Shown piece by piece: positions 17,311 to 24,643 of a stretch of 64,000 nucleotides of DNA. The position numbers and the translations under genes were made by a program. The notes below the pieces were generated by a model. It was not told the DNA's origin and did not search any database. It was given only the letters and a program-made list of their open reading frames with translations. Each line of letters begins with the position of its first letter. Position 1 is the first letter of the stretch. The stretch lies in the NCBI GenBank assembly GCA_015472025.1, contig BNHL01000001.1, positions 2,267,501-2,331,500 on the forward strand, in the 5' to 3' direction. This stretch comes from Cytophagales bacterium WSM2-2. Its GTDB lineage: Bacteria; Bacteroidota; Bacteroidia; Cytophagales; Cyclobacteriaceae.

Positions 17311-18035
17311 AGCGCAATCTCCAGAACGGAGTTCTCTTTAATGAAGCGGATTTTGTCCATCCACTTCACTTTGACCCAGATATCTTCGCGCCCCATGGAT
17401 TCGAGCAGGCTCCCTTCCCCGATAATTGCGGCCACACCAGCCCCCGCGGAGGGGCCTTCCATCACGTAAGTTTTATCGGTTGAAACGATAACTGCACCTG
17501 CAGTGCGGACATTATTTGAATAGAAAAGTACCACAGACACTAAAACCAGGATTGCCAATGCAGCCCAGGGCTTTTGATTTTGCTTTCGTTGCATGAAAAT
17601 AAATGCTCCGGTAGCCAGCAGTAGTATCGCCAGGCCGGCCTGGATCAGCCGTACATTTTTTACAATCCAAAGCTGGAGGCGGCTGTTGTCAGTGGTGTCA
17701 TAGCCGCTCAGTTTGAATTTGCTGGCGAGTTCCTCCGTCTTTTTCAGAGCCTGGTCGTCATTAGTGGCGAGGTGATAAAGCTTGAGATAATAGAGCGTAG
17801 CCCCTGTTTTGCCCAGTCCTTCGTTGATATAGGCCATTTTCAAAAGCATGGCTGGAGAGTATTTTTTTGAATTGAACACCTCCTGGTACAATTCGAGGGA
17901 TTGAGTGTATTGTTTCGACTTAAAAAGGGAATCTGCCGCTTTGATTTTATCCGATTGTGCATTTCCGGCAAAGGCCAAAAAAAGGAGCGTAATGGCTGAT
18001 ATAATTTTTAGAAAGCCGGTTTGTATATTTTTCAT
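17307..18035 (-). CDS. BatE-like TPR/SH3 membrane protein
   Basis: This 242-aa protein has a signal peptide (residues 1-26) and a TPR-like helical region (about 30-105: 'ADSLFKSKQYTQSLELYQEVF'). Two membrane helices follow near 130-148 and 158-172, and then a C-terminal SH3-like domain ending 'WVKVKWMDKIRFIKENSVLEI'. This order matches BatE of the Bacteroidota aerotolerance (bat) cluster. None of batA-D is adjacent here, so it is either a detached batE or a paralogue. Its promoter region overlaps the tRNA-Lys promoter. Confidence 0.75.
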   Translation of the reverse strand: MKNIQTGFLKIISAITLLFLAFAGNAQSDKIKAADSLFKSKQYTQSLELYQEVFNSKKYSPAMLLKMAYINEGLGKTGATLYYLKLYHLATNDDQALKKTEELASKFKLSGYDTTDNSRLQLWIVKNVRLIQAGLAILLLATGAFIFMQRKQNQKPWAALAILVLVSVVLFYSNNVRTAGAVIVSTDKTYVMEGPSAGAGVAAIIGEGSLLESMGREDIWVKVKWMDKIRFIKENSVLEIAL

Positions 18036-18050
18036 ATTCGGTTACCTTTG
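18021..18050 (+). promoter_or_regulatory. Promoter for tRNA-Lys(TTT)
   Basis: TTG (18021-18023), 19 nt, TACCTTTG (18043-18050) fits the Bacteroidota consensus. It lies about 95 nt upstream of the tRNA, implying a long 5' leader, and overlaps the start of the leftward BatE-like gene. Confidence 0.55.
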
Positions 18051-18145
18051 CGTCCTCAATTTCGAAAATGCTTCGTAACAGGGGCAAAATTAAGGATTGA
18101 AGTCACCTTCGCCAAGCCATTGGTGGAAGATGAAAAGGAAGTGAG

Positions 18146-18218
18146 GATCTCGTAGCTCAGCTGGTAGAGCATTACACTTTTAATGTAAGGGTCCTGGGTT
18201 CGAATCCCAGCGGGATCA
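18146..18218 (+). tRNA. tRNA-Lys (TTT anticodon), integration target
   Basis: This 73-nt tRNA has acceptor GATCTCG/CGGGATC, D stem GCTC/GAGC, anticodon stem TTACA/TGTAA around CTTTTAA (anticodon TTT), and T stem CTGGG/CCCAG. CCA is not encoded. Its last 12 bases plus one are repeated exactly at 22250-22262, marking it as the attachment site of an inserted block. Confidence 0.96.
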
Positions 18219-18219
18219 C
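18207..18219 (+). repeat. att-like direct repeat, copy 1 (tRNA-Lys 3' end)
   Basis: CCAGCGGGATCAC, formed by the T-stem/acceptor 3' end of tRNA-Lys, recurs identically at 22250-22262. The bases on either side differ (C/T before, T/G after), so the repeat is exactly 13 bp. Confidence 0.7.
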
Positions 18220-18233
18220 TTAGTGCAAATTAG

Positions 18234-18266
18234 AAAATGGCTCTGGACACCTCCAGGGCCATTTTT
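18234..18266 (+). terminator. Terminator directly after tRNA-Lys (island-borne)
   Basis: AATGGCTCTGGA pairs with TCCAGGGCCATT around a CACC loop, then five T. It ends the tRNA-Lys transcript. Because it lies inside the repeat-bounded block it was probably brought in by the island. Confidence 0.85.
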
Positions 18267-18370
18267 GTTTAAGGCTAGTGCAGTTGTAACACGGATTGTA
18301 ACACCAAGAGCAGTTTCAAAAAATTTTGGGCTAGCGACCTTTCGTCTATCGGCTTGTGTTAACAGGGCAC

Positions 18371-18706
18371 TTATCTTTTTTGATTTTGCAGACAATAGAA
18401 TAAATTTCTTCCGCTTAAAAAGTCAGGGGTTAACACACATTCCGTAATCATGTGGCTATCTAAAATCTCCATAAATTCAGTGAGTCGATTTAAGTCTACA
18501 GCCAAGTCTTCGATTGATTCGCTTTTCTTGTTGTAAAGCCTTCTAAACTGTATGCTTTTGTCGCGAGGCAATTCTAAAATTGCCTGACACAACTGTTCAA
18601 ATTGCGTGTTGAACAAGAGGTATCCATTTGTTGGAGCAAGAATTTCGGTGACAATTTCGTTGTCCGTTTCAATTCTAGTTGTAAGAATATTTTCGATTGG
18701 TGGCAA
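18371..18706 (-). CDS. Hypothetical protein (possible 3' part of a frameshifted gene)
   Basis: This 111-aa soluble protein has no recognised family. It is acidic/helical in the middle ('KKSESIEDLAVDLNRLTEFMEIL'-like, 59-81) and ends CLQNQKR. Its only upstream start is TTG at 18706. The upstream open frame 18675-18869 overlaps it by 32 bp and also starts at TTG, so the two may be halves of one gene of about 165 codons broken by a single frame change near 18690-18710. If it is intact, it is the last gene of a leftward run. Confidence 0.4.
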   Translation of the reverse strand: MPPIENILTTRIETDNEIVTEILAPTNGYLLFNTQFEQLCQAILELPRDKSIQFRRLYNKKSESIEDLAVDLNRLTEFMEILDSHMITECVLTPDFLSGRNLFYCLQNQKR

Positions 18707-18869
18707 TTGGTTCTAAAAAATACAGGCTAACAAAAATGACGCAGTCATGAAAAGTAAACTTCTGCTTTCTGTCAAAAATACGATTGGGGTTCAATAAACT
18801 TCCTTGACTCGGTAATGAAGTGATGGCAGCATTGATCAATGAAATTGTTTTATTTGTTCTAAAAAACAA
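18675..18869 (-). CDS. Short ORF, possible 5' part of a frameshifted gene
   Basis: This 64-aa frame opens inside the end of the previous gene (TTG at 18869) and reads like real protein ('NAAITSLPSQGSLLNPNRIF', 'FHDCVIFVSLYFLEP'). It stops shortly after entering the next frame. A one-base change would join 'YFLEP' to 'PPIENIL' of the downstream ORF. It is listed because the peptide does not look random; a separate small gene is the alternative. Confidence 0.3.
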   Translation of the reverse strand: MFFRTNKTISLINAAITSLPSQGSLLNPNRIFDRKQKFTFHDCVIFVSLYFLEPIATNRKYSYN

Positions 18870-19246
18870 AAGTCTACCATGTCCTTGCCTATCTTTAGTA
18901 AGCCACCACCTTTGTTATGTAGATCAGAATCGGTGTATAATTCTTTTGTATTATTGAAAGAGTACTTTATTAGGTCAGGCGCCCATTTCGATTCCGCTGC
19001 GGCTCGAGCCAGTCTCTTTTCTTTTTGTATGTCATCAACGGCATGGTCAATTATGTACTTTAACTTTTGCAGCATATTTAGCCGACCACTATTTCTTTTT
19101 TGTGTATAATCCTTGTTATCGGCAAAGAATTCATTTCGCAGGATGCCTTTTACATAGTCTACTTTCTGCTCAATATCGCCTCTCACCAAATCCATAAGTG
19201 TGGCAGTATCGCGTTCAAGTTTTGTTCGTCTTGCGATCTCAGCCAT
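18836..19246 (-). CDS. Hypothetical island protein
   Basis: This 136-aa, strongly charged and largely helical protein starts with an ordinary ATG (MAEIARRTKLERDTATLMDL). No family was recognised and there is no membrane segment or signal. It sits upstream of, and overlaps by 34 bp, the short ORFs that follow, which suggests translational coupling. The arrangement of small co-directional genes in an island suggests a multi-component defence or toxin-antitoxin module, but nothing in the sequence proves it. Confidence 0.5.
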   Translation of the reverse strand: MAEIARRTKLERDTATLMDLVRGDIEQKVDYVKGILRNEFFADNKDYTQKRNSGRLNMLQKLKYIIDHAVDDIQKEKRLARAAAESKWAPDLIKYSFNNTKELYTDSDLHNKGGGLLKIGKDMVDFCFLEQIKQFH

Positions 19247-19353
19247 ACCTAAGCTTTCAGTTTTAACGAATGGTCCTGTGTCTTCTTTCTTTCTTTCTCA
19301 TATTAATCCATAAGAATATGTATCCCCGCTACATTGGCTCTGAGTTGGTAATA

Positions 19354-20454
19354 TTAGTCGGGCGAGGAAATTATATCTCCCCAGCATGAAGAGCAAATTG
19401 TTCCGTCTTCTTCGTTGGCATGATAAAGAGAACCACACCTATCACAAGTGTCGAGTGAACTGTGTTCCCATTTCTGTAAGCATGAAAAGCAGAGATAATC
19501 ATTGTCACGTACTACAAGTGTATGTGCTCCGCATTCAGGACAATCCTCGAGAGGAAAGTGTCCTCCTTGTGTTACCTCGTAATATTCCGACACTTTCATT
19601 ACATTCTCAATATAACTAGTCGCGACTTCTTCGGGGTCATCGGTATAACTACAGTATAAACATCGGAATTTATCGTCTAGTACAAACGTATTCTGATAAC
19701 AAGACGGACATGTAATCACATCGAACTCCTTAGCAAGCTCTTCGATTTTAGGCTGAATTTTAAGAAGCTTCTTCTCAACAAACTCTCTAAATTCCTGAGA
19801 CTTCTTTCGAATGTTCTTAAGGTGTTCAGAAGCATGACCTTTTATTTCATTTTCATCAAAGTAAGTTTCAATTAAGTTGAGTACGGTCAACAAAACTTCA
19901 GAGACAGTACTTTTTAACGCGCTAGGGTCATCTTCGACAGGAAAAACATAGTGCTCAATAATGTTTCTACGTCTTCTTAAATCTTCAAGACTGAATAACT
20001 CAGTTTCATCGAACCTGATTCCACATATATTATTAAGCCGTGTGAGTGCGGTGGCATGATTAACACTGATAAAATTTCCTGTTCTCAGATGTTGCTTATC
20101 GGCTTCATCAACTTTTTGGAAAATTAATGACCAATGTTCTTCTTTGAGAATTTCCTTGAAAATCAGTTCAACGCCCGCGTGCAAATGAAGTATCGAATAC
20201 TTTACACTAACGGCAGATGAGTCTTTTAAAATCGGATCAAGAGAATTAGAAATAAAGTCTAAGGCATTTGCAAAGATATCAAGATGTATTTTCAGATCTT
20301 TAACCTCATGCTTGCGGGGCTTAGGATTTCCGGAGCCCTCAGAAGGATTTGACTTGATTTTCGCATCTCCTCCTTTAATCACAGCCTTTGCTTCTTTTCT
20401 AAATTGGATACCGTCCGTTGCTTTAGGCTGGATTGGATGTTTACCCTTTTTCAT
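19354..20454 (-). CDS. HEPN-like protein with three zinc ribbons
   Basis: This 366-aa protein has a basic, disordered N-terminus (1-50) and a helical domain (about 55-205). That domain holds R163-N-I-I-E-H168, the Rx4H motif of HEPN ribonucleases and nucleotide-binding domains. A coiled coil follows (about 210-245). Then come three consecutive zinc ribbons: C249/C252-C265/C268, C305/C308-C322/C325 and C337/C340-C354/C357. HEPN domains commonly cut RNA in toxin-antitoxin and abortive-infection systems, and zinc ribbons can bind nucleic acid or protein. A role as an RNA-targeting effector is therefore reasonable but inferred. It is 78 bp from the HNH gene and transcribed with it. Confidence 0.6.
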   Translation of the reverse strand: MKKGKHPIQPKATDGIQFRKEAKAVIKGGDAKIKSNPSEGSGNPKPRKHEVKDLKIHLDIFANALDFISNSLDPILKDSSAVSVKYSILHLHAGVELIFKEILKEEHWSLIFQKVDEADKQHLRTGNFISVNHATALTRLNNICGIRFDETELFSLEDLRRRRNIIEHYVFPVEDDPSALKSTVSEVLLTVLNLIETYFDENEIKGHASEHLKNIRKKSQEFREFVEKKLLKIQPKIEELAKEFDVITCPSCYQNTFVLDDKFRCLYCSYTDDPEEVATSYIENVMKVSEYYEVTQGGHFPLEDCPECGAHTLVVRDNDYLCFSCLQKWEHSSLDTCDRCGSLYHANEEDGTICSSCWGDIISSPD

Positions 20455-20532
20455 TTGTGAAGCAGTGCCAATTTGGTGTTACAGTCGTATTAAAATTGGT
20501 AATGATAGAAATCTGTTAGCTCAAGAAGGAAA

Positions 20533-21999
20533 TTAGAATGTTTTGCTTTCTGTATCTTTCATCTCTTTTCCAACGTAATATGAAAGGTGCCCAAACTTCA
20601 TATGACCATAAGTTTTTATGTCATTGTGATCAGGTCTTTTTTGCAGCATATCCCATATTTCAAAAGGAGTTGAAAGGTGTTCACCATCCTCAATAAATTC
20701 TTGGCGATACCTGTCTATTCGGACGGTTTCATTGCTGTTTAAAAGATTCCGAACATTAAACATAAAATTGACTCCGAACTCACCACCCATTTGCTTAAAG
20801 AACTCGATCGAACTTTGTAACTGAAAACTAGATGAATAATTATCTCCTTTTGAAAGTAAGAATGCTTGGGTCATTTGTGATATGACATGGTATAGTTCTT
20901 CCCCAATGTTAAGTTCATATGTATGTGGAATCTTCTGTATTTCATCCCGTATATACTGTATTAACTCATCATTAGAGGTGCCTCGGTATTTATCCAAATC
21001 AATATTATAATCATTTATCAATATACTGAGATCTTTATAGTCATAGTTGCTCAAATCAATATCAGGTTTATCTTCTTTATCTAGTTTTTGATGGTAACAT
21101 TTAAAAAGAGGAGTGCCCTTGTAATCTTCGTCTAAGATCACATAATATTGGAAGGTGCTTAATAAATCAATGTAACAAACTAATGAAATCACTCCAGTCT
21201 CGCTGGTTTGACAGAATAATATAAGTGTATGGGTGGGATAGTTTCTCTCGATGTTAACACGATTGTGTTCGTAGACTGCATCGAACGGTCCAATTGGAAA
21301 AAAAGGGAATACATTATTCGTAAATATTAACTCATTCTTTTGGGTGTCCAATACACTTGAAAGATGGTTCCGTTCAACGCCATTAAGATAAGCGAACTCG
21401 GTTGCGATTTTTATTAGACCAAATTTCCATTTTTTATTAAAGTCAACAACTCCTTCGCTAAAGAATAAGCCAATATTTTGATCGTTATCAAATTCTGTTA
21501 TCTCCACAATGGCATACTGATCCCAATCAATACCATCTTTAATTAAAGTTGATTGAACGTGTTTTCGATAATCTATAATTGCGCCTTTCGAGCAATAAAT
21601 AAGTATTTTCTTTTCAGCTTGTATTAAATCATAGGCAGGTCTTTTGGGATAAGCTTTGCCTTCTGAAAAAAGTATTTCTCGCTTTGTTGGAATATGGTAG
21701 CCTCCGACCTTCGTGGTTCCTTTGGTCTCCCTGTCTCTTGCTATTTTATGTTTAAGTTTTTCAGTAAACGGAGATAGAATTCTAACAAAAAAACTATCTA
21801 CTTGTTCGTTTAATAGATTGCCGCAAGCCTCGCAAAGTACTTGATCACTTTTGAGGCGTCCACCAATCGCATTTTGAATTATGTGCTCCTTATGTTTGAA
21901 TTTAGGCTCGCGCAAGAAACGCGATTGATTTTTTGTATAAAACTCCTTTGCAAACATCTCCTCATTGCAAAGCAAACATATAGGATTTACCTCTTTCAT
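20533..21999 (-). CDS. HNH-type endonuclease domain protein
   Basis: This protein has about 488 aa from ATG 21999; an upstream TTG at 22035 would add 12 residues. The N-terminus is an HNH_5-like treble clef. An initial C-x2-C (ICLLCNE) is followed by 'KHKEHIIQNAIGG', containing the catalytic-type His and the Asn, and then by 'LCEACGNLLNE', a second C-x2-C. The remaining ~400 residues resemble no family I know and may recognise the target. HNH proteins of this layout occur in restriction and other defence systems. It is the first gene of the leftward cluster within the tRNA-Lys island and probably shares a transcript with the HEPN gene. Confidence 0.7.
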   Translation of the reverse strand: MKEVNPICLLCNEEMFAKEFYTKNQSRFLREPKFKHKEHIIQNAIGGRLKSDQVLCEACGNLLNEQVDSFFVRILSPFTEKLKHKIARDRETKGTTKVGGYHIPTKREILFSEGKAYPKRPAYDLIQAEKKILIYCSKGAIIDYRKHVQSTLIKDGIDWDQYAIVEITEFDNDQNIGLFFSEGVVDFNKKWKFGLIKIATEFAYLNGVERNHLSSVLDTQKNELIFTNNVFPFFPIGPFDAVYEHNRVNIERNYPTHTLILFCQTSETGVISLVCYIDLLSTFQYYVILDEDYKGTPLFKCYHQKLDKEDKPDIDLSNYDYKDLSILINDYNIDLDKYRGTSNDELIQYIRDEIQKIPHTYELNIGEELYHVISQMTQAFLLSKGDNYSSSFQLQSSIEFFKQMGGEFGVNFMFNVRNLLNSNETVRIDRYRQEFIEDGEHLSTPFEIWDMLQKRPDHNDIKTYGHMKFGHLSYYVGKEMKDTESKTF

Positions 22000-22249
22000 A
22001 AAATTGACGGGTTGGCCTTTGCAACCTGGCTCCAAGTCATAGACAGGAATTCAAATTGTATATCCGAATGTAAGTCTTTTATGATAGTGGTTAAAGTAAA
22101 TACCCACAAGAGGATAGCGATTAATTAGGTTACGACCGTATCGTTGAAGCCAATTTTTTGGCAAAATAGGTTAGCTTATAAGAAGCTAGATGTTAAAAAT
22201 TGCCATCCTGTTGGTGCTTTTAGATGTAGGTAATCTGTACCTAACCGTT

Positions 22250-22262
22250 CCAGCGGGATCAC
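22250..22262 (+). repeat. att-like direct repeat, copy 2
   Basis: This is an exact copy of the last 13 bp of tRNA-Lys plus one base (18207-18219). No tRNA body precedes it. A rho-independent hairpin starts 6 bp later, as expected for the original downstream flank of the tRNA. Confidence 0.7.
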
Positions 22263-22267
22263 GAAGA

Positions 22268-22305
22268 ACGGCCAAGAAAGTATTTTCCTGGCCGTTTTTG
22301 TTTTT
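22268..22305 (+). terminator. Displaced terminator beyond the second repeat
   Basis: ACGGCCA (22268-22274) pairs with TGGCCGT (22289-22295), with extra A/T-rich pairing inside, followed by a T-rich run. No plus-strand gene ends here, so it is best explained as the former tRNA-Lys terminator separated by the insertion. Confidence 0.7.
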
Positions 22306-22673
22306 AGAGATCATGGGGAGAGGCCATTGGGAAAACTCACCGGTAGACAATGAGGCTTGTCGGTGAAGAACACACGACAAGGGCGAGTGGGGACACCAAC
22401 GCAGGCGGGGGGAGAAATATTCGAAAGGGACGGATGCTGTAATCTCCATTATTTCATAGAGAGAGCCGAACGATGCTTGAGGCGTTGAAGAATCTTCATT
22501 GAAATAAGTTTAAGTCTTGTCCCCGCTACTAAATAGCCCTCACGAGTGCCGTTCTAGGGAGGAGCTGTTCTAAGGTTTCTCTGTGAAGATTGCGAGCAAA
22601 CACATAGGGAAGGATGTTTGGGAAAGGTTAAGAAATCCCTAGTGCAAAAGATCTCAATATCTCTACGACATTT
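22306..22673. other. Non-coding gap between island and sigma/Ubl locus
   Basis: I see no convincing gene in these 368 bp. A minus-strand open frame (22186-22449) runs through the terminator and has no plausible start context, so it was rejected. No further copy of the 13-bp repeat was found here. Confidence 0.4.
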
Positions 22674-22889
22674 TTAAGAACCTTTCTGATACTCAAATCC
22701 AATCGGCTTGCTTTCAGGAATTACAGGAATCAAGGAATCGACATCCTTAAAATTCTTATCGTGCGAGTAACCCAAACTTCTCTCCTGGTTCTGTATCGCC
22801 TTGTTCAAAAGCAAGGCAATAGCGACTACAACAATTAGAATCATGCCAATTCCAATTAGTACTGTTACTCTGTATGTGGATTTGTTCAT
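22674..22889 (-). CDS. Small single-pass membrane protein in the sigma operon
   Basis: This 71-aa protein consists of a short basic N-terminus, one strong membrane helix (about 9-30, VLIGIGMILIVVVAIALLL) and a polar tail of about 40 residues. There is no cysteine lipobox. It starts 11 bp after the Panacea-like gene and ends the leftward three-gene operon headed by the sigma-like factor. A role as a membrane anchor, sensor or effector of the system is possible; nothing in the sequence decides. Confidence 0.6.
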   Translation of the reverse strand: MNKSTYRVTVLIGIGMILIVVVAIALLLNKAIQNQERSLGYSHDKNFKDVDSLIPVIPESKPIGFEYQKGS

Positions 22890-22900
22890 CTCAATTTGCT

Positions 22901-23737
22901 TTAGTTTGGTACGATTCCGTTCTCATTCATCCAATCAATTGCCTCTTTTATTTGTTTCTCTGTAAACCGTCTCTTTTTTTGATCCCAAGCATAAAAATCA
23001 CCAATCAATGAAGCAGAATTTACAAGTCTGTGATTCTGCAAAAGCTCCTTCCATATATAAAATATTGTGGCAACGATTTCGCAAAAATCAGATTTATGCT
23101 TCCTGAATAAGTCTACTACCCTGGCTATGTCATCCACTGAATTCCGAAAATACCTTCCGTAGTAAGTACGGTATTCATCGAGTTTCATATCAGGTTGATA
23201 TCGATATCCGTATCGGGTCTCAGTGATCGAAAACCATTTCCTTTTCTTGAATTCTGCATCTATTGAATGCATCTGTTTTGGGTCTAAAGGACCAGCAGCA
23301 TATTTTGCATAACTGGAACTAAGTCGCATGTTGCAAACCTGGTCGCATAAAAAATAAACCTTCACAAACTTTACGTGCCCAAAAGTCGGCTCTTCATAAA
23401 GTTGGTTAGCAATCTCAGCCGCAAGTACAAGTTTTTTAAAATAGTCGTTTTTTATTTGCGCTGAAGTCTTTGCACTCTTTAAAGAAGTTTGTGCTTTTAC
23501 AGGTGCAGCTTTTTGAACGGACACTGATTTGACCGTTTTTTTTTCATTCAAAAAAGCCGGTCGTTTCAAATGCTCAGGAAACATCACTTGTGTTTTACCA
23601 AAAATCTTATTGAATTCTTCAAGTTCTTCGTCATTCGTAGGCAACAAATATCCAAATCTTCTCATATCGGCTTGAAGATTCTTTTTGTCATTAGGGGTCA
23701 AATCCTGAGTATCAGTTTTGCCTTTAGTCTTTGCCAT
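22901..23737 (-). CDS. Panacea/DUF4065-like protein downstream of sigma factor
   Basis: This 278-aa soluble protein has three parts. Residues 18-60 carry a conserved-looking segment ('RRFGYLLPTNDEELEEFNKI', 27-46). A Lys/Ser/Ala-rich linker (65-95) follows. The C-terminal helical domain (97-278) starts 'LAAEIANQLYEEPTFGHVKF' and has '..YAKYAAGPLD' near 143-152. That pattern recalls the Panacea (DUF4065-like) domain found in antitoxins and appended to type I restriction proteins. The gene lies 3 bp after the sigma-like gene, so their products are probably made together. It could be an anti-sigma or antitoxin-like regulator; that is inference from position and fold. Confidence 0.6.
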   Translation of the reverse strand: MAKTKGKTDTQDLTPNDKKNLQADMRRFGYLLPTNDEELEEFNKIFGKTQVMFPEHLKRPAFLNEKKTVKSVSVQKAAPVKAQTSLKSAKTSAQIKNDYFKKLVLAAEIANQLYEEPTFGHVKFVKVYFLCDQVCNMRLSSSYAKYAAGPLDPKQMHSIDAEFKKRKWFSITETRYGYRYQPDMKLDEYRTYYGRYFRNSVDDIARVVDLFRKHKSDFCEIVATIFYIWKELLQNHRLVNSASLIGDFYAWDQKKRRFTEKQIKEAIDWMNENGIVPN

Positions 23738-23740
23738 GTC

Positions 23741-24541
23741 TCAGATTTTACAATTTCTTAAACCCTCAAGTGCTCTTTGTTTTGCTTTGCGAATCGCAGC
23801 AGAGGTTACGTTGTATTTTGTTTTTAGATTTTCCAATACCTCATCAGGCAAGTGATCGGTGTTACGCTCTTTAAATTCACTCTGAGCCATCAATTTCCTT
23901 ACCTGCTTCGGTACAGCACAAGAACCCAAGTCATCCTTGAGTTTCAATAATTCTGTTTCTTTGCCTGAAATATGATCGCCAACTTCTTCTTTTAACGTTC
24001 CATATTCAAGGCACGAGATCAAGATTTCCTTTGACATCGCATTCAATTTGTTCCAAAAGACATCGAACTTTGCTTTGTCATAGGTCTGCTTGTATGACTT
24101 TCTTTCAAATGTGATCCCAGGTCTGTTTTCTCTGAGCAGCTCATCTTTGTAGCCAGTCAGGGCCTTCCGCTCTTTCTTCCGATCACTCGCGAGTTTAAGG
24201 AGTTTATTGTTTCCAATTACAGATAACCAATTTAGGATCACTTTTTCACATTCAGTATCATCCCAGTTATCTCCCATCTCAAATGTTTCCAAATCCTCGA
24301 AAGCAGTAAGAAAAGTGTCATTAAACACCTCTTCCATTCTTCCCTCCCAATCCGGTATCCCTCTATAAAGCTTTGACGCGACTTTATATAGTCTGTCATA
24401 GAACTTTGGACCGAAACAATCATAAAATTCTGTCTTAAGCCTCTGCTTTCGTTGGTCATCCCCGCAGGTAATGAACGACCGGAGAAGAGCAATCAAGCTC
24501 CCCCCTCCATCACCCAGCTTCTGTGCTTCCGGTACTTCCAT
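23741..24541 (-). CDS. Sigma-70-family-like transcription factor
   Basis: This 266-aa protein resembles an ECF-type sigma factor. The helical part at about 30-120 has region-2 features ('YKVASKLYRG', 'EEVFNDTFLTAFEDLETFE', 'NWLSVIGNNKLLKLASDRKK'). The C-terminus ('HLPDEVLENLKTKYNVTSAA' then 'IRKAKQRALEGLRNC') reads as the region-4 helix-turn-helix. A charged insert of about 90 residues lies between, longer than usual. It heads a leftward operon with the Panacea-like and one-TM genes and is divergent from the ubiquitin-like operon. The shared intergenic DNA lacks TAnnTTTG but has facing AAGCGTGAC motifs (24573-24612), suggesting that this factor drives both arms. Confidence 0.68.
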   Translation of the reverse strand: MEVPEAQKLGDGGGSLIALLRSFITCGDDQRKQRLKTEFYDCFGPKFYDRLYKVASKLYRGIPDWEGRMEEVFNDTFLTAFEDLETFEMGDNWDDTECEKVILNWLSVIGNNKLLKLASDRKKERKALTGYKDELLRENRPGITFERKSYKQTYDKAKFDVFWNKLNAMSKEILISCLEYGTLKEEVGDHISGKETELLKLKDDLGSCAVPKQVRKLMAQSEFKERNTDHLPDEVLENLKTKYNVTSAAIRKAKQRALEGLRNCKI

Positions 24542-24572
24542 TTAGGCCTACGATTTTTACTCATTAATACTT

Positions 24573-24612
24573 AAGCGTGACATAAATAAAACCCTGTTTC
24601 TAGGTCACGCTT
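24573..24612. promoter_or_regulatory. Facing AAGCGTGAC motifs, candidate divergent alternative-sigma promoters
   Basis: AAGCGTGAC (24573-24581) and its exact reverse complement GTCACGCTT (24604-24612) are separated by 22 bp, between divergent start codons at 24541 and 24644. Each strand thus carries the same 9-mer facing its own operon. The distance to the start codon is 62 bp on both sides (24582-24643 and 24542-24603). GTGAC resembles an ECF -35 element. No primary-sigma TAnnTTTG is present on either strand. A dimeric repressor operator is the alternative reading. Confidence 0.6.
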
Positions 24613-24643
24613 CAGCATTTAAGAGCAAACAAAAGATAACTAT

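Larger units (their letters stand above)
18207..22262. mobile_element. Putative tRNA-Lys-inserted genomic island (no integrase seen)
   Basis: A block of about 4.05 kb is bounded by 13-bp direct repeats of the tRNA-Lys 3' end. All genes inside run leftward, away from the tRNA, and are of accessory type: three short unknown genes, a HEPN/zinc-ribbon protein and an HNH endonuclease. A rho-independent terminator follows each repeat copy, as if insertion displaced the original tRNA terminator to the far side. No integrase, excisionase or relaxase is visible. It may be a passenger island mobilised in trans or a decayed element. Confidence 0.6.

Noticed and set aside
18371..22035. Looking for an ABC three-component or toxin-antitoxin system in the tRNA-Lys island
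   Set aside because: No ATPase and no recognisable toxin/antitoxin pair is present; the short genes could not be assigned.
22186..22449. Minus-strand 87-aa frame across the second att-like repeat
   Set aside because: It runs through a rho-independent hairpin and the repeat and has no plausible start context.
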